NCBI GenBank assembly: GCA_028699365.1
Contig: JAQVUQ010000185.1
Location: 1 to 5,917 of the forward strand
Reading direction: 5' to 3'
Length of the DNA stretch: 5,917 nucleotides
From: UBA5359 sp028699365 [NCBI: bacterium]
GTDB taxonomy: Bacteria > UBP13 > UBA5359
Shown: positions 1 to 5,109 of the stretch, one piece after another
How positions within the stretch are numbered: the stretch's first letter is position 1
Layout of the letters: every line of letters starts with the position of its first letter
Position numbers and translations under genes: made by a program
Notes under the pieces: generated by a model
What the model saw: only the letters and a program-made list of their open reading frames with translations
Told to the model about the DNA's origin: nothing
The model's database searches: none

Positions 1-824
1 GCAAGCCACAGAGCTGACATATACAGGCCGATAAGGATACCGGCCGATGACATTACGGCTCCGATGCTGCCGAAGAAATGCAGCGGCCGTCGTATATATT
101 TGGTCAGCAGAGTGACCGTCAACAGATCGAAGAAGCCTCTGGCAAAACGCTCCCAGCCGTACTTGGATGTCCCGTAAAGACGAGGATGATGCTCCACTTC
201 TATCTCCGCCACCTTGAACCCGCGCCAGTGCGCCAGGACAGGAATATAGCGGTGAAGCTCACCGTAAAGTTCTATCTCCTGCACCACCTCGCGGCGGTAA
301 GCCTTGAAGCCACAGTTGAAATCGTGAAGGTCAAGGCCGGACATAGCTGCAGTCACCCGGTTGAAGAGCTTTGAAGGCAACGTCTTGGATACGGGATCGT
401 ACCGCTTGAACTTCCAGCCGGAAACCAGATCGTACCCCTCGTCTAATTTGGACAGAAAGCGAGGTATCTCACCTGGCTCGTCCTGAAGATCGGCGTCCAT
501 GGTGACGATAATGCGTCCGCAGGCCGACTTAAAGGCACAGTCCAGGGCTGCAGCCTTGCCGAAGTTGCGCCGGAAGGCTATGATCCGTATCCTCGGATCT
601 TCCTGTCTCAGGGAACGCAGAACCTGTCGGCTCCCGTCCCGGCTGCCGTCATCCACAAAGATTATCTCATAATCATAGTTCTGCTCACTCAGAACCTTCT
701 TCAAAGCCTGATACAGATGCGGCAGCGCATCCTCCTCGTTGTAGACGGGAATTACCAGGCTGAGCATTACTTCCGCTTTATCGGACAGATCACCAACGTC
801 TTTGCACCCGAGCTGAGTATTCAC
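1..824 (-). CDS. Polyprenyl-phosphate glycosyltransferase, GT2 family (DPM1/GtrB/ArnC type), C-terminus cut by window edge
   Basis: Read by translating the minus strand; 274 codons are visible and the frame is still open at base 1. The GT-A domain starts with LVIPVYNEE (residues 23-31), followed by FVDDGS (56-61), RRNFGKAAAL (85-94) and the metal-binding MDADLQDEP (109-117). Next come the FNCGFKAYRR segment (169-178) and RLYGTSKYG (215-223). A positively charged KYIRRPLHFFG leads into a hydrophobic helix from about residue 252 to the edge. This order is typical of enzymes that move a sugar from a nucleotide donor to undecaprenyl or dolichyl phosphate on the cytoplasmic face of the inner membrane; one or two membrane helices normally close the protein. 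The donor sugar cannot be told. I chose the GTG at 824 because AGAGAGG lies 8 bases upstream. An ATG at 767 would begin right before the domain and is a real alternative. It follows lptC with a gap of 19 bases, so it is probably co-transcribed. A role in modifying LPS or its lipid A is inferred from context. Confidence 0.9.
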   Translation of the reverse strand, partial: MNTQLGCKDVGDLSDKAEVMLSLVIPVYNEEDALPHLYQALKKVLSEQNYDYEIIFVDDGSRDGSRQVLRSLRQEDPRIRIIAFRRNFGKAAALDCAFKSACGRIIVTMDADLQDEPGEIPRFLSKLDEGYDLVSGWKFKRYDPVSKTLPSKLFNRVTAAMSGLDLHDFNCGFKAYRREVVQEIELYGELHRYIPVLAHWRGFKVAEIEVEHHPRLYGTSKYGWERFARGFFDLLTVTLLTKYIRRPLHFFGSIGAVMSSAGILIGLYMSALWL

Positions 825-832
825 GGTCAAAA

Positions 833-839
833 CCTCTCT
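833..839 (-). promoter_or_regulatory. Ribosome binding site deciding the GTG start at 824
   Basis: The minus strand reads AGAGAGG followed by 8 bases and then GTG, in the short gap after the lptC stop. This supports the GTG start over the internal ATG at 767, which has only a weak GGA in front of it. Confidence 0.55.
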
Positions 840-843
840 TTTT

Positions 844-1437
844 CTATTCAGAGAAATCAAGTCTAACCTTGCCTCTGATCGATATATCCTCGAAACCGGC
901 ATCCGCTTCCATTCTATCGCCATTCAGCTTCCAGCCGTGTCCGGAAACGGATACGCCTTTATCGCCCTGCAGCAACTCTCTCTTGCCGATATAACTAAGA
1001 CGACCGACCTCAAGCTTCAGTCCCTTACCGGACTGTCCGCTGACGCCCTCAAATGCCTGCCAGTCGCCCTCATTCGGCCTGTAAGCAATCCTGGGTGCCG
1101 TTAGAATCAGTTGCGGCAGGTTATGCCTGAACAGTATCGTTTTAGTCTCTCTCATGGATACGTCCTGATTATCGGCCTTAAGAGTACCGGCGGTCATTTC
1201 CCACAGCCTGTGAGTTCCCTGATAGCCCGTAACGACGCTGTCGTAAGTTTCCATTCTCTTTACGCCCTCAAGCATTCGGCCGGCCTCGGTGAACGGAACT
1301 TTTTCAGCGACAACGTCCTCCGTCTGCCGGTTGTCGCTTCGTTTAACATCAGGCAGAGGCGCCAACAGAATATAGAGGGACAGGCCCGCCAGGACGGGAA
1401 GAATCGAAATCTTCGCTATGCTTCCCAGGATTTTCAA
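844..1437 (-). CDS. lptC: LPS export system protein LptC (single-pass periplasmic)
   Basis: The protein has 197 residues, close to the roughly 190 usual for LptC. It has one N-terminal membrane helix (about residues 7-27, preceded by Lys2 and Lys9) and no further hydrophobic segment, so most of it should face the periplasm. The rest resembles the LptC/YrbK beta-jellyroll: a LWEMTAGTLKA strand pair (78-88), LILTAPRIAY (110-119), and the closing WKLNGDRMEAD...ISIRGKVRLDF pattern (169-195) seen in LptC and LptA-like proteins. LptC joins the inner-membrane LptBFG transporter to the periplasmic LptA bridge that carries LPS to the outer membrane. The start is TTG at 1437, overlapping the TGA of the upstream metallophosphatase gene by 4 bases (TTGA), which suggests translational coupling; GGGAG lies just upstream. 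The sequence match is by pattern only, because LptC proteins are poorly conserved. lptA and lptB are not in view. Confidence 0.8.
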   Translation of the reverse strand: MKILGSIAKISILPVLAGLSLYILLAPLPDVKRSDNRQTEDVVAEKVPFTEAGRMLEGVKRMETYDSVVTGYQGTHRLWEMTAGTLKADNQDVSMRETKTILFRHNLPQLILTAPRIAYRPNEGDWQAFEGVSGQSGKGLKLEVGRLSYIGKRELLQGDKGVSVSGHGWKLNGDRMEADAGFEDISIRGKVRLDFSE

Positions 1438-2159
1438 CGGTCTCCCAACTCCAATAACTCAGATCGCCATCTGCCGCCGCTTTTTACAATCCTTCCCAGA
1501 TATTCGGCACCATAGCCGGCCTGGGCCACAAGAGTGTTGCCGACGGTTACGCCTTCCGGCAGGATATGATGGCTGTGCCCACCGATTATTATATCAAAAA
1601 TCTTCATCTCTTCCGCCAGCCGGACATCCTGCTCCATACCCTGATGGCTAAGCAGAATCAGCATATCGGTCTCATCCTTCAGACGCTCCGTTGCACGTTG
1701 CAGGGCCTTCTTCACCGGGATGAAACGAAAGGGCGATATGCGCTCGGCCGAAAAGCCCCGGATCATGTCGGGACCGATTCCCGTTACACCCACCCTGCAA
1801 CCGCCGACGTTCACTTCAAGACGTGTGCGACAGATACGCGGTACGCCCTCCGGCTCAACCAGGTTGGCACAAAGTACCGGGAATCCGGCACAGGCCAGTT
1901 TGAGGCGCATAATCCCTGGAAACGGGTGGAACTCCCTGTTTCCCATAGCCATGGCGGCATAGCCCAGATCCGTCATCCGGCGCAGCACCGGCTCTCCGCC
2001 GGGCCTCATACCTATATTGCCGGCGGAAACGGCATCGCCTCCATCCAGCAGCAGCCCCATTCTGCCGGCTATAATACTCCTGATACGCTCCGTGCTGTCG
2101 ATATCGAGCTTGCCGTGCAAGTCATTGGTATGGTAAATCATCAGCCCTTCATTGCTCAT
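1434..2159 (-). CDS. UshA/5'-nucleotidase-like metallophosphatase, catalytic domain only, with Arg in the GNH(E/D) motif
   Basis: This 241-residue protein is the calcineurin-like two-metal domain of the UshA/CpdB type. All expected metal ligands are visible: Asp13 and His15 (HTNDLHG, 10-16), Asp42 (DGGD, 39-42), Asn74 (GNRE, 73-76), His172 (LLSHQG, 169-174), and His195 and His197 (GGHSHH, 193-198). The ANL segment (98-100) is also typical of the family. UshA is about 550 residues long and periplasmic. This protein lacks both the C-terminal nucleotidase domain and any signal peptide, so it should be cytosolic. The odd feature is Arg75 where most relatives have a catalytic His; the lipid A enzyme LpxH also has Arg there (GNRD). 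It belongs to the same operon as an LpxB relative and overlaps lptC, which points to a sugar-nucleotide or lipid precursor in LPS synthesis as substrate (inference). The ATG start has AAGGGG 9 bases upstream. The family call is strong; the exact substrate is unknown. Confidence 0.88.
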   Translation of the reverse strand: MSNEGLMIYHTNDLHGKLDIDSTERIRSIIAGRMGLLLDGGDAVSAGNIGMRPGGEPVLRRMTDLGYAAMAMGNREFHPFPGIMRLKLACAGFPVLCANLVEPEGVPRICRTRLEVNVGGCRVGVTGIGPDMIRGFSAERISPFRFIPVKKALQRATERLKDETDMLILLSHQGMEQDVRLAEEMKIFDIIIGGHSHHILPEGVTVGNTLVAQAGYGAEYLGRIVKSGGRWRSELLELGDR

Positions 2160-2168
2160 TCTCTCAAG

Positions 2169-2174
2169 CCCCTT
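2169..2174 (-). promoter_or_regulatory. Ribosome binding site of the metallophosphatase gene
   Basis: The minus strand reads AAGGGG, 9 bases, then ATG at 2159. I saw no convincing -35/-10 pair for this gene in the bases between it and the DUF616 gene. It is therefore probably read from an upstream promoter. Confidence 0.5.
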
Positions 2175-2196
2175 ATACAGCCGTCAGCACAGATAA

Positions 2197-2226
2197 GATA
2201 ATCATGTTAATAATAGCATGATTATT
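2197..2226 (-). repeat. Perfect inverted repeat (AT-rich hairpin) after the DUF616 gene
   Basis: ATAATCATG at 2198-2206 is repeated in inverse as CATGATTAT at 2217-2225. The bases between can extend the stem inward by a T-G and two A-T pairs, leaving a 4-base loop. A G-T pair extends it outward at 2197/2226. It sits directly after the DUF616 stop codon (2228-2226). The stem is AT-rich and lacks a T-run on either side, so it is not a standard intrinsic terminator. It could be a weak terminator, an mRNA 3'-end stabiliser or a protein-binding palindrome. Confidence 0.5.
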
Positions 2227-2247
2227 CAGGTTTGCGAGAAAACCTGA
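2226..2247 (-). repeat. Perfect inverted repeat overlapping the 3' end of the DUF616 gene
   Basis: TCAGGTTT (2226-2233) and AAACCTGA (2240-2247) form an 8-pair stem with a 6-base loop. The repeat includes the last codons and the TGA stop of the DUF616 gene. It touches the next hairpin with no spacer, making a tandem pair. No T-tract follows, so termination here is uncertain. Confidence 0.45.
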
Positions 2248-2996
2248 GCGTAATCCAGATAACTTCTTCTTTGAACATGCCTGAAGCGCTTGAAATACCG
2301 GTGTCTCCAGAAATTACCAGGTATGACCGAGTAATCAATCCCGTTCTTCCAGAAAACGTAATTGGCACTTAGCTGATCCCGTTGAGAATAGTTGCTTACT
2401 TCCTGCCACCAGTCTTCCATTGCTTTGATAACGGATGTTTCGTTATGTCGCCTCATGATTATGGTTCCACAAATCAAGCCGTTTTCGGCAGGATATCCTT
2501 CGTCTTTATACCTTTCCATCTGTTTTGTGACCATGGCTTCATGTTCCATTTTATTCTTGATGACCGTTTCTGCTTCCTTGTAGATGCAGTTCCTGTCCTG
2601 ATGCAGGAAAAAAGCCATATTATTGTCTCGCAGACAGGAATAGATGAAAGATGAAGGGTCCTTCTTAATCAGAAAATTGGCATCAACCCACATGCTGATA
2701 TCATAATCATGGAAAAACTTATGCGGTAATAATTTATAATATCTTGAGGAGACACGAGGGTTCCTCAGAAAAAAATCCATCGGTAATCTCTGCCACGGAT
2801 TGGGAAGCTTCTGTTCTTCATTACTATCACTGAACACAAAGAAATCTATTTCAGGATTAATAAAGGAAGGTTGCCTTATAACGTCGCAATCACCACTTAC
2901 AGTAGTATAAATACAGATCCTTTCTTTACGTGAGTTCTGGTGGAAACGTTCGTTATTTTTCTTTTGGAACAATGAAAAAATAACCGATCTATCCAT
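2226..2996 (-). CDS. DUF616-family putative glycosyltransferase
   Basis: The frame shows the hallmarks of DUF616 (related to plant TOD1/MUCI70-type proteins). Numbering from the longest ATG at 3113, these are ICIYTTVSGDCD (66-77), SRYYKLLPHKFF (123-134), the acidic WVDANF (142-147), FFLHQDRNCIY (168-178), QMERYKDEGYP (198-208), RRHN (221-224), a WW pair (235-236) and RDQLSANYVFWKN (245-257). WVDANF is probably the DxD-like nucleotide-sugar site, but the donor and acceptor are unknown. There is no membrane helix, so it should act in the cytoplasm. I chose the ATG at 2996 because purine-rich GGGAAGAG lies 7 bases upstream. The longer start at 3113 has a poor ribosome site and adds 39 residues unlike the family. 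A strong-looking plus-strand promoter would also then lie inside the gene. The gene is AT-rich compared with its neighbours, which suggests transfer. A role in decorating LPS is inferred from the neighbourhood. Confidence 0.87.
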   Translation of the reverse strand: MDRSVIFSLFQKKNNERFHQNSRKERICIYTTVSGDCDVIRQPSFINPEIDFFVFSDSNEEQKLPNPWQRLPMDFFLRNPRVSSRYYKLLPHKFFHDYDISMWVDANFLIKKDPSSFIYSCLRDNNMAFFLHQDRNCIYKEAETVIKNKMEHEAMVTKQMERYKDEGYPAENGLICGTIIMRRHNETSVIKAMEDWWQEVSNYSQRDQLSANYVFWKNGIDYSVIPGNFWRHRYFKRFRHVQRRSYLDYAQVFSQT

Positions 2997-3003
2997 TGGA
3001 TTT

Positions 3004-3011
3004 CTCTTCCC
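3004..3011 (-). promoter_or_regulatory. Ribosome binding site favouring the ATG at 2996 for the DUF616 gene
   Basis: The minus strand reads GGGAAGAG, 7 bases, then ATG. Neither the ATG at 3113 nor the one at 3026 has a comparable purine stretch at the right distance. Confidence 0.45.
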
Positions 3012-3027
3012 TTTTCCGTCAGGCATC

Positions 3028-3056
3028 TTAACAAAGCTAACGTTGCAATTTATAAT
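3028..3056 (+). promoter_or_regulatory. Sigma-70-type promoter candidate P1 for the GT4 gene
   Basis: TTAACA (3028-3033) and TATAAT (3051-3056) are separated by exactly 17 bases: five of six matches at -35 and all six at -10. Transcription would start near 3063 and leave a leader of about 140 bases before the GT4 ATG. The AT-rich setting makes chance matches more likely. A TATAAA on the minus strand (3049-3054) overlaps it and could serve the DUF616 gene, but it lacks a good -35. Confidence 0.5.
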
Positions 3057-3157
3057 CCATCTGAAAACATCATAACATCGGATGTTTAGAAAGAAAAGAT
3101 GTCCTCTTTCCATTAACTCTGAAAAATACGAAAGAAGATTATTTTGTTGCTTTAGTA

Positions 3158-3166
3158 TGCTATAAT
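3158..3166 (+). promoter_or_regulatory. Extended -10 promoter candidate P2 for the GT4 gene
   Basis: TGCTATAAT is a perfect extended -10 element (TGnTATAAT). No -35 hexamer is recognisable at 16-18 bases upstream, as is usual for extended -10 promoters. The start would be near 3173, giving a leader of about 30 bases before the ATG at 3203. The rest of the AT-rich divergent region (about 2997-3202) shows nothing else I can name. Confidence 0.5.
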
Positions 3167-3202
3167 TCAGTGAAATTTTGAAAGTAACGATTGGTTGCCG
3201 AT

Positions 3203-3949
3203 ATGAGGATAAACTTTACGACAGAACCGAAACCTTATTGGATTCTTGGCCGGTGGGCAGAGGAGTTTGCCGGACGAATCCCGGGAGCTACTATCACTCA
3301 CCTGACTCCGGATCAGCAGGCAGACGTTAATGTTTTTATAAATTATGCTTTATACAGCAAAGGACCTTATAAATCCCTATGCGTCTTCACTCATAAGGAA
3401 CGAGACAGAAAGCTATCAAAACGTTTTGATATTATCAGCCGTGACTGCGACTGGTGCTTTGCACAATCAGACTACACCATGTCGCTGCTTCCGGCAAATA
3501 AATCGTCCAAGTTAAAAATAGGCATTGGAGACCAGTTCTATAAAAAAGAGATCGTAATCGGCATAAGCGGCCGGCCGTATTCAAGCAAAAGGAAAAGGTT
3601 TGAATGGGTCAAGGAGCTGGAAAAGATAGCCGGTATCAGGATTATGTGGACCAACAGTCGTCTTCCATATGATGAATTAGCGGATTTCTATAAGGCGGTA
3701 GACTACTTCCTGGTAACGAGCGAAGTGGAAGGGGGGCCGATGTGTATCAAGGAAGCTATCGCCATGGGCAAGCCGGTAATCACTACAAAAGTCGGATGGT
3801 ATAACGAGTTTCCGGTTTTAACCTACGATAATCTGTACGAATTAAAAAACATCGTAAGAAAGCTTGTTGTAGACAAGAGTGATTGGGATTTGGGCGCAAA
3901 GCAGATTGAAGATAAAGCATCGGAATTATTGTCTCAATTCATCCGTTAA
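3203..3949 (+). CDS. Compact GT4-type (GT-B fold) glycosyltransferase
   Basis: The 248-residue protein ends with a recognisable Glycos_transf_1 domain. It has the sugar-nucleotide-binding E-x7-E motif at Glu176 and Glu184 within SEVEGGPMCIKEAIAMGKPV (173-192), preceded by ADFYKAVDYFLVTS (160-173). The N-terminal part opens with MRINFTTEPKPYWILGRWAEE. It is only about 110 residues long, so the whole enzyme is much shorter than the usual 350-400 of GT4 proteins, yet neither end looks broken. It should transfer a sugar from a nucleotide donor in the cytoplasm; the sugar is unknown. I chose the ATG at 3203; a TTG at 3191 adds four residues, and neither has a clear ribosome site. It is the only plus-strand gene, diverges from the DUF616 gene, and shares its TAA stop region (TTAA, 3946-3949) with the convergent LpxB-related gene. 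Its GC content is low like that of the DUF616 gene, suggesting the two arrived together. Confidence 0.87.
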   Translation: MRINFTTEPKPYWILGRWAEEFAGRIPGATITHLTPDQQADVNVFINYALYSKGPYKSLCVFTHKERDRKLSKRFDIISRDCDWCFAQSDYTMSLLPANKSSKLKIGIGDQFYKKEIVIGISGRPYSSKRKRFEWVKELEKIAGIRIMWTNSRLPYDELADFYKAVDYFLVTSEVEGGPMCIKEAIAMGKPVITTKVGWYNEFPVLTYDNLYELKNIVRKLVVDKSDWDLGAKQIEDKASELLSQFIR

Positions 3950-5109
3950 CACATAGCATTTGCCAGATAACCGGCAATGGCCCGGACGCCGCCACCGCCG
4001 CCCATACGATCACGCCCGGTGCGGGACATACTATCCAACTGCTGCCGATTCCCCAAAAGCTCAAGCGTACGCCTGGCAACAACCTCCTCATCCGCAGGCA
4101 GAAGCTCCATGGCATCTCCGAGAAGGCGCTTTTGAGTTCTCAGGAAGCCTTCACTCACTTGTGGCCCTCTGCCGGGAAAGGCCAGAAGCGGACACCCCAT
4201 CCCTACGGCCTGTTCGCTGGCGGTGCCGGCTTGTCCGATAACCAGATCGGCGGCCGCCAGCAGATCACCAAAAGCTCCCCTTACAACCGTCAGCCGGGCA
4301 GAGCCGTAAACAGCTTCGGCCACCACCCCTGTGTCTATTCCTGAGATATCGCAATGCCAGCCGCTCTGCCGGATTACCAGCCCCAGCCGCTCCGTATCGA
4401 GAGTAGGCGCCATAGCCAGAAGAAAATCCAGGCCGGCCGCATACGCCGCTGCCGTACGCTCAGCTATGCGCAGCAGCACTTCCAGATTGTCATAAGCCTC
4501 CAACCGGCTTCCGGGCAGAAGCGCGATGCGAACGTTCTCCGCCGATCCCAGGTCCAACCCGGTTGTTTCCAGACAATCGAGCATCGGACTGCCGGCAAAA
4601 CGAGCATCAAGTCCTCTGCCTCTCAATTCCTCCGCTGTAGGCTCATCCCTCGTAAATATCGCCTTCGCTCTTCGCATCAAAGCGATCTCCAGGCGACGAT
4701 GCGGCCTGATGTAAGCAGAGATGGGCGTATCCACGAATACGGGGGCTTCACAGCCTCTCAAAGCCATCCACAAGGCATAGGCATCCCCTACGGCCACGGT
4801 TCTGCAGCCAGCTCGTCCGGCTCTACGGATATACGCCGTCTGAGAAGCCACCAGGCCGATAAGCCCGGACCTCAGATCCTGACGAATACGGGCGAGATGC
4901 CTGTCCCTGATGCTGAAACCTGCTCCCGGGGGCATCTCTCTGGCCGGACCGTTCACGGGTATGCCCGCCCGGAGATACGATACTCCCGGTCCGACCAACG
5001 GCAGCCCTTCCGGATCGACATCGGCTCCGCTTCGCAGAGCGGCTGCCATGGCAGCCGCCATCATATCTTCAGAGTATCCATTGCTTATAAAGAGCAGCCT
5101 GGGCTTCAT
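3946..5109 (-). CDS. Lipid-A-disaccharide synthase-related glycosyltransferase (LpxB-like)
   Basis: The 387-residue protein resembles the lipid-A-disaccharide synthase-related family, a cousin of LpxB, which joins UDP-2,3-diacylglucosamine to lipid X. It begins FISNGYSEDMMAAA (7-20), where canonical LpxB has a GEASGD-type motif. It then has FAGSPMLDCL (171-180, like the G-x-P-L-x-D stretch of LpxB), ALLPGSRLEAY (196-206) and QAGTASEQAVGMGCPLLAFPG (293-313), the nucleotide-sugar side of the GT-B fold. The C-terminal RMGGGGGVRAIAGYL looks intact. There is no signal peptide or membrane helix; a cytosolic or peripheral location is expected. Its ATG overlaps the TGA of the upstream GT2 gene (ATGA, 5106-5109), implying coupling. 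Its stop shares TTAA with the convergent GT4 gene, leaving no room for a terminator. Whether it makes true lipid A or another glycolipid cannot be decided here, so I give no gene symbol. Confidence 0.85.
   Translation of the reverse strand: MKPRLLFISNGYSEDMMAAAMAAALRSGADVDPEGLPLVGPGVSYLRAGIPVNGPAREMPPGAGFSIRDRHLARIRQDLRSGLIGLVASQTAYIRRAGRAGCRTVAVGDAYALWMALRGCEAPVFVDTPISAYIRPHRRLEIALMRRAKAIFTRDEPTAEELRGRGLDARFAGSPMLDCLETTGLDLGSAENVRIALLPGSRLEAYDNLEVLLRIAERTAAAYAAGLDFLLAMAPTLDTERLGLVIRQSGWHCDISGIDTGVVAEAVYGSARLTVVRGAFGDLLAAADLVIGQAGTASEQAVGMGCPLLAFPGRGPQVSEGFLRTQKRLLGDAMELLPADEEVVARRTLELLGNRQQLDSMSRTGRDRMGGGGGVRAIAGYLANAMC

Larger units (their letters stand above)
2197..3949. other. Low-GC two-gene glycosyltransferase islet inside the LPS operon
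   Basis: Hand counts of 60-base rows give 33% GC (from 2701), 32% (2941), 33% (3061), 25% (3121), 38% (3301) and 42% (3661). Outside the islet, rows from 901, 1981 and 4201 give 55%, 67% and 72%. The segment holds one gene on each strand and breaks an otherwise tightly packed minus-strand operon. Its right border falls exactly at the stop of the LpxB-related gene. I saw no transposase, terminal inverted repeats or target-site duplication. Acquisition by recombination is therefore inferred from base composition and gene order only. Confidence 0.6.

Noticed and set aside
78-374. Open frame of 98 codons on the plus strand
   Set aside because: The minus strand here encodes the conserved C-terminal half of the polyprenyl-phosphate GT2, so this is a shadow.
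1566-2201. Open frame of 211 codons on the plus strand
   Set aside because: It is antisense to the metallophosphatase, which has all catalytic motifs; the plus-strand translation shows no family features.
2197-2226. Hairpin as an intrinsic terminator
   Set aside because: The stem is AT-rich and no run of T follows on either strand, so I list it only as an inverted repeat.
2997-3113. N-terminal extension of the DUF616 gene to the ATG at 3113
   Set aside because: It has a poor ribosome site, no resemblance to the family, and overlaps a near-consensus plus-strand promoter; the ATG at 2996 is better supported, though not proven.
3730-3736. Run of six G in the E-x7-E coding region of the GT4 gene as a possible phase-variation tract
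   Set aside because: Six bases is short for slipped-strand switching, and the reading frame is intact through conserved residues on both sides.
2160-3949. Insertion sequence or transposon carrying the two islet genes
   Set aside because: I found no transposase, terminal inverted repeats or flanking direct repeats; the islet is defined by GC content and gene order only.
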